Below are positions 39,605 to 47,745 of a stretch of 48,630 nucleotides of DNA, piece by piece. The notes below the pieces were generated by a model, which made no database searches, was not told the origin of the DNA, and was given only the letters and a program-made list of their open reading frames with translations. Within the stretch, counting starts at the first letter, position 1; each line of letters begins with the position of its first letter. A program made the position numbers and the translations under genes. Location of the stretch: the NCBI GenBank assembly GCA_947625245.1, contig CANQNO010000012.1:1-48630 (forward strand), in the 5' to 3' direction. The stretch comes from an uncultured Clostridia bacterium. GTDB taxonomy: Bacteria; Bacillota; Clostridia; Christensenellales; Borkfalkiaceae.

Positions 39605-41965
39605 ATGTTTTTGAACAGTCCCGAAAAACTCGAACTCAATAAAATTCTTTTGGCGGTCTCAGGGTATGCTTCCCTCGAAGGCGGCAAGCGCTTTGTTCTC
39701 GGCACCGTGCCTTCAACGGATATAGCCGAAGTACGCCGCAGGCTTTCTTTGACGCGCGAAAGTACAAAGCTTTTATATACTTACGGAGTGGGAAAAATCG
39801 GCTCGTTCGGAGAACCTGAGGAAATATTGTCACGGGCTGCAAAGGGTTCGGCATTGTCCTGCGGGGAAATTTTGGAAGTGTGCGCACTGTTGCGCTCCGC
39901 ACGGGAGGCGTACTCATCCGTAAGCAAAATCTCAGACGAAGAAATAAATTTGATAAAAACTTATACGGACAGGCTCTGTTTCGACCGCGCGCTCGAGGAC
40001 GTTATTACCGAAAAAATATTATCGGACGACACCGTAAGCGATTATGCAAGCGATAGACTTTTTTCCGTAAGGAGCAAAATACGCAGTCTAAACGAAAAAA
40101 TAAGAGAAAAACTTTCGGAATATACGTCCGGCGCAAACGCGGGTTATTTGCAGGACGCAATCGTCACGATGCGGAACGACAGGTATGTAATACCCGTAAA
40201 AGCCGAATACAAGAGCCGTGTAAGAGGGTTTGTCCATGACCGCTCTAAGACGGGCGCGACGTTTTTTATCGAACCTGAATATATCCTTGAACTCAATAAC
40301 GAACTTATAGCGCTTACTATCGACGAGCGCGAAGAAGTTGAGTCCATTTTAAAGGCGCTTTCGGCGCGGATAGGCGCTATTTCGGACGTTCTTATATCCG
40401 ATATTGCGGTTTTGAACGAACTTGACGGCTATTTTGCCATGGCAGAATACTCTTATAAGACTAAATGTTCCCAACCCGAACTGAACGGCAGGGGCTATCT
40501 GAATATAATAAAGGGGCGCCATCCGCTTATAGATCCCGAAAAAGTTGTGCCGGTTTCGTTCGAGCTCGGTTCGGATTACGCTGTCTTATTGTTGAGTGGT
40601 GCAAACACGGGCGGTAAGACGGTTACCTTAAAAATGTGCGGGCTGTTTTGCCTTATGGCGGAGTGCGGACTGTTCATCCCCGCCGCGGAAGGCAGCTCCG
40701 TAGCTGTTTTCGGCGACATTTTCTGCGATATCGGCGATGCCCAAAGCATAGAGGAGAGCTTGTCAACTTTTTCCTCGCATATGGCAAATATTATAGAAAT
40801 CTGCAAAAATGCGAACAAAAACAGCCTTGTGCTTATAGACGAGCTTGGTGGCGGCACTAACCCTGACGAGGGACAGGCAATAGCAAAAGCCGTAGTAAGG
40901 CACCTTCTCGATTGCGGTTCCAAATGTCTCATAACCACGCATTTTACGCCGCTGAAAGAATTTGCGTATACCGAAAAGGGCATGGAAAACGCCAGCATGG
41001 AATTCGACTCCGCCACTTTTAAACCGCTTTACCGCATAAAAATCGGATTGCCGGGCGCAAGCAACGCGCTTGCTATAGCAAGGCGTTTGGGTATGGACGA
41101 AAAAATTTTGAACGACGCCATGGGATTTTTATCCGAGGGCGCGCGGAGTTTCGAAAATATTATGCGGCGTGCCGAGGACAGCAGGGTGGAAGCCGAAATC
41201 AAGCTCGAAGAAGCCGAAAAATTGCGCCGCGAATACGAAAAGAAGCTGTCCGAAGCCGATAAAGCGGTTGAAAATTTGAATAAAGAGCGTGAAAAACTCC
41301 AAAAAAACGCCCGTACCGAGAGCCGCAGGATAATTACCGAGCGCACGGAAAAAGCCGAAGAAATCCTTTCGGAAATCGAAAAAATATTTGAAAAAGATAA
41401 GATAACCGAAGGCGACCTTATTGCGGCGCGGACCTTGAAAAATAAGCTGAAAGACAGCGCATACGACGAAAGCAACGGGCAAAAGCCTATAATGTCTTAT
41501 GACGAAGCTACAGCCGAAAACGTGAAAGCGGGCGTTGCGGTGTATATAAAACCCATGGAAACCCGCGGCGAGGTATTAAGTTTCAATAATCGGAGCGGGG
41601 AAGCCGAAATCCTTTGCGGGAGCATTAAAATGCGCCTGAAATTAAAGGATCTTCAAGTAATAGGCGAAAATAAAAAGCCCGAAACCAAATTCAAAGTGGT
41701 AAAAAACATACCTAAAGAGCAGCCCGTTCTCGAAATCAATCTTTTGGGTATGACGGTCGGCGAAGCCCTTTACGAAGTCGACAACTTTATAGACCGTGCC
41801 GTCACGGACAACCTTGAAGAGATTAAAGTCATCCACGGCGTTGGCACGAATAAACTGAAAAACGCGATAGCCGAACACCTTAAATCGCATAAGAGCGTTG
41901 CAAGTTTCCGTTTGGGCAAATACGGCGAAGGGGAAACAGGTGTTACTTTTATAAAACTGAAATAG
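39605..41965 (+). CDS. mutS2: endonuclease MutS2
   Basis: MutS2 in Firmicutes splits stalled or collided ribosomes and/or suppresses recombination. The 786-residue protein has the MutS core and clamp (KIRSLNEKIREKL, VIPVKAEYKSRVRGFVHD), Walker A SGANTGGKTVTLK (the usual GPN reads GAN), Walker B LVLIDELGGGTNPDEGQA, a coiled coil (about 515-600) and the C-terminal Smr nuclease domain with LEINLLGMTV and VIHGVGTNKLKNAI. The Smr motif LDLxG is altered to INLLG. AGAGAG precedes the ATG. It lacks the N-terminal mismatch-recognition domain, as expected for MutS2. Confidence 0.95.
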   Translation: MFLNSPEKLELNKILLAVSGYASLEGGKRFVLGTVPSTDIAEVRRRLSLTRESTKLLYTYGVGKIGSFGEPEEILSRAAKGSALSCGEILEVCALLRSAREAYSSVSKISDEEINLIKTYTDRLCFDRALEDVITEKILSDDTVSDYASDRLFSVRSKIRSLNEKIREKLSEYTSGANAGYLQDAIVTMRNDRYVIPVKAEYKSRVRGFVHDRSKTGATFFIEPEYILELNNELIALTIDEREEVESILKALSARIGAISDVLISDIAVLNELDGYFAMAEYSYKTKCSQPELNGRGYLNIIKGRHPLIDPEKVVPVSFELGSDYAVLLLSGANTGGKTVTLKMCGLFCLMAECGLFIPAAEGSSVAVFGDIFCDIGDAQSIEESLSTFSSHMANIIEICKNANKNSLVLIDELGGGTNPDEGQAIAKAVVRHLLDCGSKCLITTHFTPLKEFAYTEKGMENASMEFDSATFKPLYRIKIGLPGASNALAIARRLGMDEKILNDAMGFLSEGARSFENIMRRAEDSRVEAEIKLEEAEKLRREYEKKLSEADKAVENLNKEREKLQKNARTESRRIITERTEKAEEILSEIEKIFEKDKITEGDLIAARTLKNKLKDSAYDESNGQKPIMSYDEATAENVKAGVAVYIKPMETRGEVLSFNNRSGEAEILCGSIKMRLKLKDLQVIGENKKPETKFKVVKNIPKEQPVLEINLLGMTVGEALYEVDNFIDRAVTDNLEEIKVIHGVGTNKLKNAIAEHLKSHKSVASFRLGKYGEGETGVTFIKLK

Positions 41966-42025
41966 TCTATTAAACGTCCCTTATTTAATATTATATAAAT
42001 AGTAAATATTTTTAGGGGCAAACTA

Positions 42026-42730
42026 TTGAAAGGTAAAGTTTTGACGGTCGTAACCAATCTTGTGCTTGCGGCTGTGGTTATTGCCGTAAGTTTGATAGGT
42101 TTTCTCGGCGGCAACGCAACCGCCGTGTCTTATGAGAGCGATATTCTGTTTTACGGCGGAAACCCGGAGGGCAACGGCGTTAGCTTGACGTTCAACGTAT
42201 ACGAGGGCTCTGAACAGGTAAATAAAATACTCGACATCCTCGACGAATACGGCGCAAAGGCAACGTTTTTTATAGGCGGTTCATGGGCGGACGACAATAT
42301 AGACTGCGTCAGGGAAATTTTTAACCGCGGGCACGAGCTCGGCAGTCACGGCTATTTCCATAAAGACCACTCAAAACTTTCCGTAGAGGGAAATTTTGAA
42401 GAGATAAGACCGAGCATAAAACTGCTGGAAATGGTTTGCGGCAAACAAATAGGACTTTTTGCTCCGCCATCGGGCGCTTTCGGCGAAAATACGCTTTCTG
42501 CTTGCCGTGAAATGGGGCTTAAAATCATAATGTGGAGCAGGGATACGATAGATTGGCGGGATAAGGACGTAAATCTGATATTCAACCGCGCCACTTCCGA
42601 CCTCAAAGCGGGGGAAATAATACTCATGCATCCTAAGGAGCAAACGGTAAAAGCTCTTCCGCAAATACTTTCATACATAAGAGACCGCGGGTTGAAAGCC
42701 GTAACAGTCTCTGAGAATTTAGGAGAATAA
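42026..42730 (+). CDS. polysaccharide deacetylase fold protein, YlxY-like
   Basis: The 234-residue protein has an N-terminal membrane anchor/signal (about 5-29) and a NodB fold: ATFFIGGSWA (79-88), HELGSHGYFH (H108, H112 as metal ligands), APPSGAFGENT and ILMHP near the end. Motif 1, normally TFDDG, reads TFNVYEG, so the catalytic Asp is N57, and the Arg of RPPYG is Ala. Activity as a standard deacetylase is therefore doubtful. Its position directly before an M16 peptidase matches ylxY-mlpA of B. subtilis. The TTG start follows AGGGGC. It is probably translated together with the next gene (stop TAA overlaps ATGG). Confidence 0.82.
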   Translation: MKGKVLTVVTNLVLAAVVIAVSLIGFLGGNATAVSYESDILFYGGNPEGNGVSLTFNVYEGSEQVNKILDILDEYGAKATFFIGGSWADDNIDCVREIFNRGHELGSHGYFHKDHSKLSVEGNFEEIRPSIKLLEMVCGKQIGLFAPPSGAFGENTLSACREMGLKIIMWSRDTIDWRDKDVNLIFNRATSDLKAGEIILMHPKEQTVKALPQILSYIRDRGLKAVTVSENLGE

Positions 42731-43968
42731 TGGTACACTTTAAACAATTTGAAAACGGATTGAGACTTGTTGTAAACAAAATGGACTCGCTCATGTCGGT
42801 GACGATGGGAATTATCGTGCACACCGGAGCTTCCCGCGAGGGCGACGACGAGGACGGGATATCGCATTTTATAGAGCATATGATGTTCAAAGGCACAAAA
42901 AAGCGTACGGCTTTTGCCATATCGGACGAAATGGACAGGATAGGTGCGCAAGTTAACGCATTTACCGCTAAAGACATAACTTGTTATTATGCTAAATCCA
43001 CCACGGGACATGCCGCCGAAGCGTTTGAAATCCTCGCCGACCTGTTTTTGAACAGCACTTTTCCCGACGACGAAATGGAAAGGGAGAAAGGGGTGGTCAT
43101 AGAAGAGATAAATATGAACGAGGACACGCCCGACGATTTGTGCCTCGACCTTCTGGCGGAAGCTTACTTCGGCAAGAGCGGGTACGGCAGAAACATATTG
43201 GGACCGCGCAAAAACGTGGAGGGATTCACCGTTGCCGACATAAAAAAATACATGGACAAGCACTACGCGCCGCAAAATGTTGTGGTTTCCATGGCGGGGA
43301 ATATTGATATAAAGCTTGCAGAAGAGCTGGTTGCGAAGTACTTTGTCACACATAAATCGCACGATTACGATAAAAATGAGGCAAAAGTAGAATTAAAAGC
43401 TAAATCGCTTTTGAAAAAAAAGGATATCGAACAAGTGCACATAGGAATTGCCTACCCGTCGGTAAAAAGGTACGACCCGCTGTATGACGCCACACAGGTT
43501 TTAAATGCGGTATTGGGCGGCGGCATGTCGTCAAGGCTTTTTCAGACGGTGCGCGAAAAGTTGGGGCTTGCTTACACCGTATATTCCTATGTGACCTCAT
43601 ACGAGGAGGCGGGCGTCCTTTCGGTGTATGCGGGCGTAAATTCTTCAAAATATCTTAAATCCGTCGAAGCCATATACGACTGCGTTGACAAAATAAGAAA
43701 AAAGGATATGACAAAGGAAGAATTTGTCCGCGGCAAGGAGCAACTTATTTCCTCTTCGATTTTTGCGCAGGAGAGCACAAGTTCGCAGATGCTGTTGTTC
43801 GGCAAGGAACTTATATACAGAAATAAGATATATAACTTTGAAGAGCGCGTGAACAGGATATCTTCGGTGACGTTTAACGACGTTTTGGACGCGGTAGATT
43901 TAAATTTCGGCGAAAAGGGCAAAGCGCTTTCGCTTGTGGGCGCTGCGGACAAACCTTTGGATTTATAA
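42730..43968 (+). CDS. mlpA: M16 family zinc metallopeptidase (MlpA/YmxG-like)
   Basis: The 412-residue protein is a half-length M16 protease (pitrilysin/processing-peptidase fold). The zinc motif HxxEH reads HFIEH (46-50) in GISHFIEHMMFKGT, with a downstream glutamate in VVIEEINMNEDTP. The C-terminal half has the second M16 domain with GGGMSSRLFQTVREKLGLAY, the substrate-binding Arg-Tyr region. B. subtilis MlpA acts in developmental gene control. It shares a base with the stop of the deacetylase-like gene. Confidence 0.92.
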   Translation: MVHFKQFENGLRLVVNKMDSLMSVTMGIIVHTGASREGDDEDGISHFIEHMMFKGTKKRTAFAISDEMDRIGAQVNAFTAKDITCYYAKSTTGHAAEAFEILADLFLNSTFPDDEMEREKGVVIEEINMNEDTPDDLCLDLLAEAYFGKSGYGRNILGPRKNVEGFTVADIKKYMDKHYAPQNVVVSMAGNIDIKLAEELVAKYFVTHKSHDYDKNEAKVELKAKSLLKKKDIEQVHIGIAYPSVKRYDPLYDATQVLNAVLGGGMSSRLFQTVREKLGLAYTVYSYVTSYEEAGVLSVYAGVNSSKYLKSVEAIYDCVDKIRKKDMTKEEFVRGKEQLISSSIFAQESTSSQMLLFGKELIYRNKIYNFEERVNRISSVTFNDVLDAVDLNFGEKGKALSLVGAADKPLDL

Positions 43969-43989
43969 TTAAAAATTAAAATTTTACTT

Positions 43990-44472
43990 ATGGCTGAAAA
44001 AATAAAAGGTTTTGAACCGTTTTGCCGTAACGGCGCAAAATTATTGATATTGGGCAGTTTCCCATCGGTGAAGAGCAGGGAGACGGAATTTTATTACGGA
44101 AATCCGCGCAACAGGTTTTGGGCGGTTCTTTCGGAGTTTTTCGGCGAAAGTGCGCCCGTTTCCGTTGACGACAAAAAGAATTTTTTGTCAAAACACAAAA
44201 TTGCGCTGTGGGATATAGTTGCGGAGTGCGAGATAAAGGGCTCGATGGATTCGTCGATAAAAAGTTATAAAGTTGCCGACGTTGAAAAATTGTTGCAAAA
44301 AAATAGTTTTGGGCTTATAATTTTAAACGGAAACAAGGCGGAAAAAATTTTTTTGAAAAAATATTCCGGTATTTCCGTTCCGTACATAAAATTGCCCTCC
44401 ACAAGCCCCGCGAATTTTAAATTTGAAAAAGATAAATGGTTTGACGGATTGCGCATTGCGTTCGGAATATAA
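43990..44472 (+). CDS. DNA-deoxyinosine glycosylase (UDG superfamily, HDG type)
   Basis: The 160-residue protein belongs to the small hypoxanthine-DNA glycosylase group of the uracil-DNA glycosylase superfamily, which removes deaminated adenine. The sequence shows LILGSFPSVKSRETEFYYGNP (motif 1, SFPS in place of GQDPY), RNRFWAVL, a middle ALWDIVAECE segment, and LPSTSPANF (motif 2, the usual HPSP position). Starts at ATG 43990; the 21-nt gap after mlpA has no clear terminator. Comparison with family 6 enzymes is by motif memory. Confidence 0.85.
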   Translation: MAEKIKGFEPFCRNGAKLLILGSFPSVKSRETEFYYGNPRNRFWAVLSEFFGESAPVSVDDKKNFLSKHKIALWDIVAECEIKGSMDSSIKSYKVADVEKLLQKNSFGLIILNGNKAEKIFLKKYSGISVPYIKLPSTSPANFKFEKDKWFDGLRIAFGI

Positions 44473-44505
44473 AAATACAAAATAATTTAAAGGTAATACA
44501 CGTTT

Positions 44506-46671
44506 ATGGAAATCAAGCAACAGCTTAAAGAAGAATTCAATTTAAGACCTGACCACACGGAAAACATTTTAAAACTTCTGGACGAGGGGAACACGATTCC
44601 CTTTATAGCCCGTTACAGAAAGGAGATGACGGGCGCGATAGACGATCAGGTTCTGCGCGAATTCAACGACAGATACGAATATCTTAAAAATCTGAATAAG
44701 CGCAAACAGGAAGTGATAAACTCCATAACCGAACAGGGCAAGATGACCGACGAACTGCAAGTTGCGATAGACGCCGCTCAGACTATGACCGAGGTGGAGG
44801 ATATTTACCGTCCGTACAAGCAGAAGAAAAAGACCCGTGCTTCGGTCGCCATCGCAAAGGGGTTGCAGCCGCTTGCCGATTTTATTCTTGCGCAGGAAGG
44901 GGATCCGTACTCTGAAGCCGAAAAATACATAGACACCGAAAAAGAAGTTTTTTCCGTAGACGACGCAATTAAAGGGGCAAAAGATATCATTGCCGAAATT
45001 ATTTCGGACAACGCGGAATTGCGCAAAAAACTGCGGTTTATGCTCGAAAACAACGGCGAAATGCAGGTAAAAATGGTTAAAGACGACGGCAAGGGCACAT
45101 ATGCCATGTACGCCGACTATAACGAAATTTTAACCCAAATCAAAGACCACAGGATACTCGCCATAAACAGGGGCGAAAAAGAAGAGTGCCTTAAAGTCAA
45201 AATTTATTTCAACCCGGACATCGCAAAGAGAATTTGCGTGGCAAAATATTTAAAGGTTTCGGGCAACCCCGACTGCAAAAATTTGATAGAAAGCGCGGCG
45301 GACGACGGATACGACAGGCTTATAGAACCTTCCGTTGAGCGCGAAGTCAGGACGCTTTTGACCGACAGGGCAAGCGAGCAAGCCATAAAAATGTTTGAAG
45401 TAAATCTCCGCCCGTTGCTCTTGCAGCCGCCCGTAAAGGGCAAGGTGACCATGGGGCTCGACCCCGGTTACAGAACGGGTTGCAAAGTTGCGGTAGTCGA
45501 CGAGACGGGCAAACTGCTCGACACTGCCGTAATCTATCCCGTGCCGCCCCAAAGCGATATAAAAGGTTCCGCTCAAATCTTAAAGAACCTGATTGCAAAA
45601 TACAACGTGCAACTTATTTCCATAGGCAACGGCACGGCGGGCAAAGAGACCGAAATTTTTGTCGCCGATATGCTTAAAGAAATGGGCAATCCCGATATTA
45701 ACTATGCCGTGGTAAGCGAGGCGGGCGCCAGCGTATATTCGGCGAGCAAACTCGCGGTGGAGGAATTCCCGGATTTTGATGTGACAAGGCGTTCCGCAGT
45801 CTCTATTGCAAGGCGCATACAAGACCCTCTTGCCGAACTTATTAAAATCGATCCTAAGTCCATAGGCGTAGGGCAGTACCAGCACGATATGGATTCTAAG
45901 CGGCTCGACACCGTTCTTGACGGCGTTCTCGAGGATTGCGTTAACAGCGTGGGCGTGGATTTGAACACCGCAAGCGTTTCGCTTTTACGTTATGTTTCCG
46001 GTTTGAACGCGGGAATTGCCAAAAATATTGTGTCCTACCGTGAAAAATACGGAAAATTCACTTCGCGTGAACAACTTTCCGAAGTTTCAAAACTCGGACC
46101 CAAAACGTTTGAACAGTGCGCGGGCTTCCTTAGAATACCCGACGCCGATAATATCCTCGACAATACGGCTGTCCACCCCGAATCATACGACAAAGCCGAA
46201 AAACTTTTGGCGCTTTTCGGATATACGGACGAAGACGTGAAGCTCAGAAAGCTGAAAGAACTTCCTGATAACGTAAAAAAATACGGCGCGGAGAAAGCGG
46301 CAAAAGCATGCGGGCTGGACGTGGCGACAATGAACGACATAGTTTCCGAACTTGTAAAACCGGGCAGAGATATACGCGAAAGCATGCCGCAAAGGAAACT
46401 CGTAAAAGAGATTATCGACATAAACGACCTTGCCGTAGGCATGGTGGTGGACGGCGTTGTAAGAAACGTGACCGACTTCGGCGCGTTTATCGATTTGGGC
46501 GTACACCACGACGGGCTTGTGCATATTTCGGAGATAACCGACAGATATGTAAAACACCCTTCCGACATCCTCAAAGTCGGGCAACAGGTAAAAGCTTTGA
46601 TAATTTCTCTCGATAAAGAAAAGCACAGAATAGGACTTTCGCTCAGAAAAGTCAAAAAAGTTGCCGATTAA
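44506..46671 (+). CDS. tex: Tex family RNA-binding transcription accessory protein
   Basis: Tex is a conserved multidomain nucleic-acid-binding protein. The 721-residue product has the N-terminal helical domain (TIPFIARYRKEMTGAIDD), a YqgF/RNase H-like domain (MGLDPGYRTGCKVAVVD) whose active-site acids are usually incomplete in Tex, HhH motifs (VGVDLNTASVSLLRYVSGLN) and a C-terminal S1 domain (GVVRNVTDFGAFIDLGVHHDGLVHIS). Precise role is unsettled (transcription/ribosome stress, virulence genes in other species). The AAAGGT site precedes the ATG. acpP follows from its own promoter. Confidence 0.95.
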   Translation: MEIKQQLKEEFNLRPDHTENILKLLDEGNTIPFIARYRKEMTGAIDDQVLREFNDRYEYLKNLNKRKQEVINSITEQGKMTDELQVAIDAAQTMTEVEDIYRPYKQKKKTRASVAIAKGLQPLADFILAQEGDPYSEAEKYIDTEKEVFSVDDAIKGAKDIIAEIISDNAELRKKLRFMLENNGEMQVKMVKDDGKGTYAMYADYNEILTQIKDHRILAINRGEKEECLKVKIYFNPDIAKRICVAKYLKVSGNPDCKNLIESAADDGYDRLIEPSVEREVRTLLTDRASEQAIKMFEVNLRPLLLQPPVKGKVTMGLDPGYRTGCKVAVVDETGKLLDTAVIYPVPPQSDIKGSAQILKNLIAKYNVQLISIGNGTAGKETEIFVADMLKEMGNPDINYAVVSEAGASVYSASKLAVEEFPDFDVTRRSAVSIARRIQDPLAELIKIDPKSIGVGQYQHDMDSKRLDTVLDGVLEDCVNSVGVDLNTASVSLLRYVSGLNAGIAKNIVSYREKYGKFTSREQLSEVSKLGPKTFEQCAGFLRIPDADNILDNTAVHPESYDKAEKLLALFGYTDEDVKLRKLKELPDNVKKYGAEKAAKACGLDVATMNDIVSELVKPGRDIRESMPQRKLVKEIIDINDLAVGMVVDGVVRNVTDFGAFIDLGVHHDGLVHISEITDRYVKHPSDILKVGQQVKALIISLDKEKHRIGLSLRKVKKVAD

Positions 46672-46672
46672 C

Positions 46673-46702
46673 TTGACAAAAACGTTTAAAGTGTTGTAAA
46701 AT
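46673..46702 (+). promoter_or_regulatory. sigma-A promoter of acpP
   Basis: TTGACA (46673-46678), 18 nt, TAAAAT (46697-46702), immediately after the tex stop. No FapR-like operator was recognised. Confidence 0.65.
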
Positions 46703-46729
46703 TTTTACAGAGAACAGGAGGAACAGTTG

Positions 46730-46951
46730 ATGTTTGAAGAAATAGCAAAGATACTTGCAGAACAGTTGAATATACCTTTGTCGCGGATAACCCCGGAGAG
46801 CGAAATAGTGAACGACCTCGGCGCCGATTCCCTTGACGTGGTGGAGCTTTTGATGACCCTTGAAGACAACACGGGCAAAACAATCCCCGAGGACAAGGTT
46901 ACCGACCTTAAAACGGTGGGCGACGTAGTAAATCTTTTGGAAACCTTATAA
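46730..46951 (+). CDS. acpP: acyl carrier protein
   Basis: AcpP carries growing fatty-acyl chains on a phosphopantetheine arm. From ATG 46730 (AGGAGG 8 nt upstream; a TTG at 46727 only adds one Met) the product is 73 residues. The attachment site is S34 in GADSLDVVEL, with four helices and an acidic surface. It stands apart from other fatty-acid genes in this window and is flanked by its own promoter and a strong terminator. Confidence 0.95.
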   Translation: MFEEIAKILAEQLNIPLSRITPESEIVNDLGADSLDVVELLMTLEDNTGKTIPEDKVTDLKTVGDVVNLLETL

Positions 46952-46968
46952 ATTAATTTTGTATACGT

Positions 46969-47003
46969 AAACGCGGACGGTTTTAAAACCGTCCGCGTTT
47001 TTC
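46969..47003. terminator. shared terminator between acpP and the convergent XRE gene
   Basis: A perfect 16-bp palindrome (aaacgcggacggtttt and its complement) ends at 47000 with further Ts. The symmetry with A-run and T-run serves both strands. The XRE stop lies at its edge. Confidence 0.8.
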
Positions 47004-47223
47004 AATCGTCTTTCAAGCCGAGAAGATAGTCGGAAGATACGTCAAAATATTTTGAAAGTTTAAATATTGCCGACGCCGTGGGCTCTTGCTTGCCCCTTTC
47101 CCAATAACTTATCGAGGCGTTGGATAATCCCAATTCTTTTGACAAAATGTTTTGACCTATATTTTTATCGGTGCGCAAGGTTTTTAACCGTTCGCCGAAA
47201 ACTTGTCTGTCAAACTCGTTCAT
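47002..47223 (-). CDS. XRE family transcriptional regulator, 73 aa
   Basis: The protein is a single helix-turn-helix of the lambda-repressor-like type (residues ~9-65): GERLKTLRTDKNIGQNILSKELGLSNASISYWERGKQEPT, then a helix and SSDYLLGLKDD. It has no ligand-binding or dimerisation domain beyond the HTH, like small SinR- or toxin-antitoxin-type regulators. It diverges from the TM2 gene at 47316. The shared 92-nt gap holds two near-identical 18-bp palindromes, so it probably represses itself and its neighbour. Confidence 0.88.
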   Translation of the reverse strand: MNEFDRQVFGERLKTLRTDKNIGQNILSKELGLSNASISYWERGKQEPTASAIFKLSKYFDVSSDYLLGLKDD

Positions 47224-47230
47224 AAAAATA

Positions 47231-47248
47231 TTCTAACAATAATTAGTA
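47231..47248. promoter_or_regulatory. operator-like site O2
   Basis: TTCTAACAATAATTAGTA shares 15 of 18 positions with the perfect palindrome at 47262-47279. It lies 8 nt upstream of the XRE start codon, so binding there would block XRE expression. Confidence 0.55.
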
Positions 47249-47256
47249 TATTTTAC

Positions 47257-47285
47257 TTGACTTCTAATTATAATTAGAATATAAT
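47257..47285 (+). promoter_or_regulatory. sigma-A promoter of the zinc-ribbon/TM2 gene
   Basis: TTGACT (47257-47262), 17 nt, TATAAT (47280-47285). The spacer is almost entirely the palindrome at 47262-47279. Confidence 0.75.
47262..47279. promoter_or_regulatory. operator-like perfect palindrome O1
   Basis: TTCTAATTATAATTAGAA is an exact 18-bp palindrome that fills the space between the -35 and -10 boxes of the TM2-gene promoter. It is the expected position for a repressor, most likely the divergent XRE protein. Confidence 0.65.
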
Positions 47286-47315
47286 GAATTCATACGATAA
47301 CAGAGGAGATTTATA

Positions 47316-47690
47316 ATGGAAGAAACAAAATTTTGTAAATTTTGCGGTGAAAAAATTCCGTCCGACGCTGTAATTTGCACAAAGTGCGGGCGGCAAGTGG
47401 AAAATTTGGGCGCTTCGGGCAGAGAGAGTATAGTTATAAACAATGTTGCAAATTCGGCGGCTTCGGCTGCATCAAGCAGTACGGCACAGAGTGGGAGAGG
47501 TAAAAAGACTGTAAGCAAATGGGTTTCGTTCGCGCTATGTCTTACTTTGGGCTGGCTGGGTGCGCATAAGTTTTATGAAGGTAAGAGCGGTTTGGGCATT
47601 TTATATGCGCTTACAATGGGGCTGTTTGGTATAGGTTGGTTTGTAGACTTATTCGTCATACTCGGCAAGCCCGATCCTTATGAAGTTTAA
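47316..47690 (+). CDS. zinc-ribbon and TM2 domain membrane protein
   Basis: The 124-residue protein begins with a zinc ribbon (CKFCGEKI and CTKCGRQV, residues ~7-27), followed by an Ala/Ser-rich linker and a TM2 domain (about 66-118). The TM2 domain shows ALCLTLGWLGAHKFYEGKSGLGILYALTMGLFGIGWFVDL, the pattern of two short helices joined by a charged turn. TM2 proteins have no settled function; bacterial ones are small inner-membrane proteins. AGAGGAG precedes the ATG. It is regulated, most likely, by the divergent XRE protein. Confidence 0.88.
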   Translation: MEETKFCKFCGEKIPSDAVICTKCGRQVENLGASGRESIVINNVANSAASAASSSTAQSGRGKKTVSKWVSFALCLTLGWLGAHKFYEGKSGLGILYALTMGLFGIGWFVDLFVILGKPDPYEV

Positions 47691-47697
47691 CTTTAAA

Positions 47698-47735
47698 AAT
47701 TAAAAAGCACCCGCGGCGCGGGTGCTTTTTAATTG
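47698..47735. terminator. shared terminator between the TM2 gene and leuS
   Basis: aattaaaaagcacccgc and its complement with loop ggc; five Ts or As on each side. Serves both convergent genes. Confidence 0.8.
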
Positions 47736-47745
47736 CGTTCTTTAA

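Noticed and set aside
42352-43362. 336-codon minus-strand frame across the ylxY/mlpA-like genes
   Set aside because: It mirrors two conserved genes and their junction; His/Phe/Tyr-rich shadow translation.
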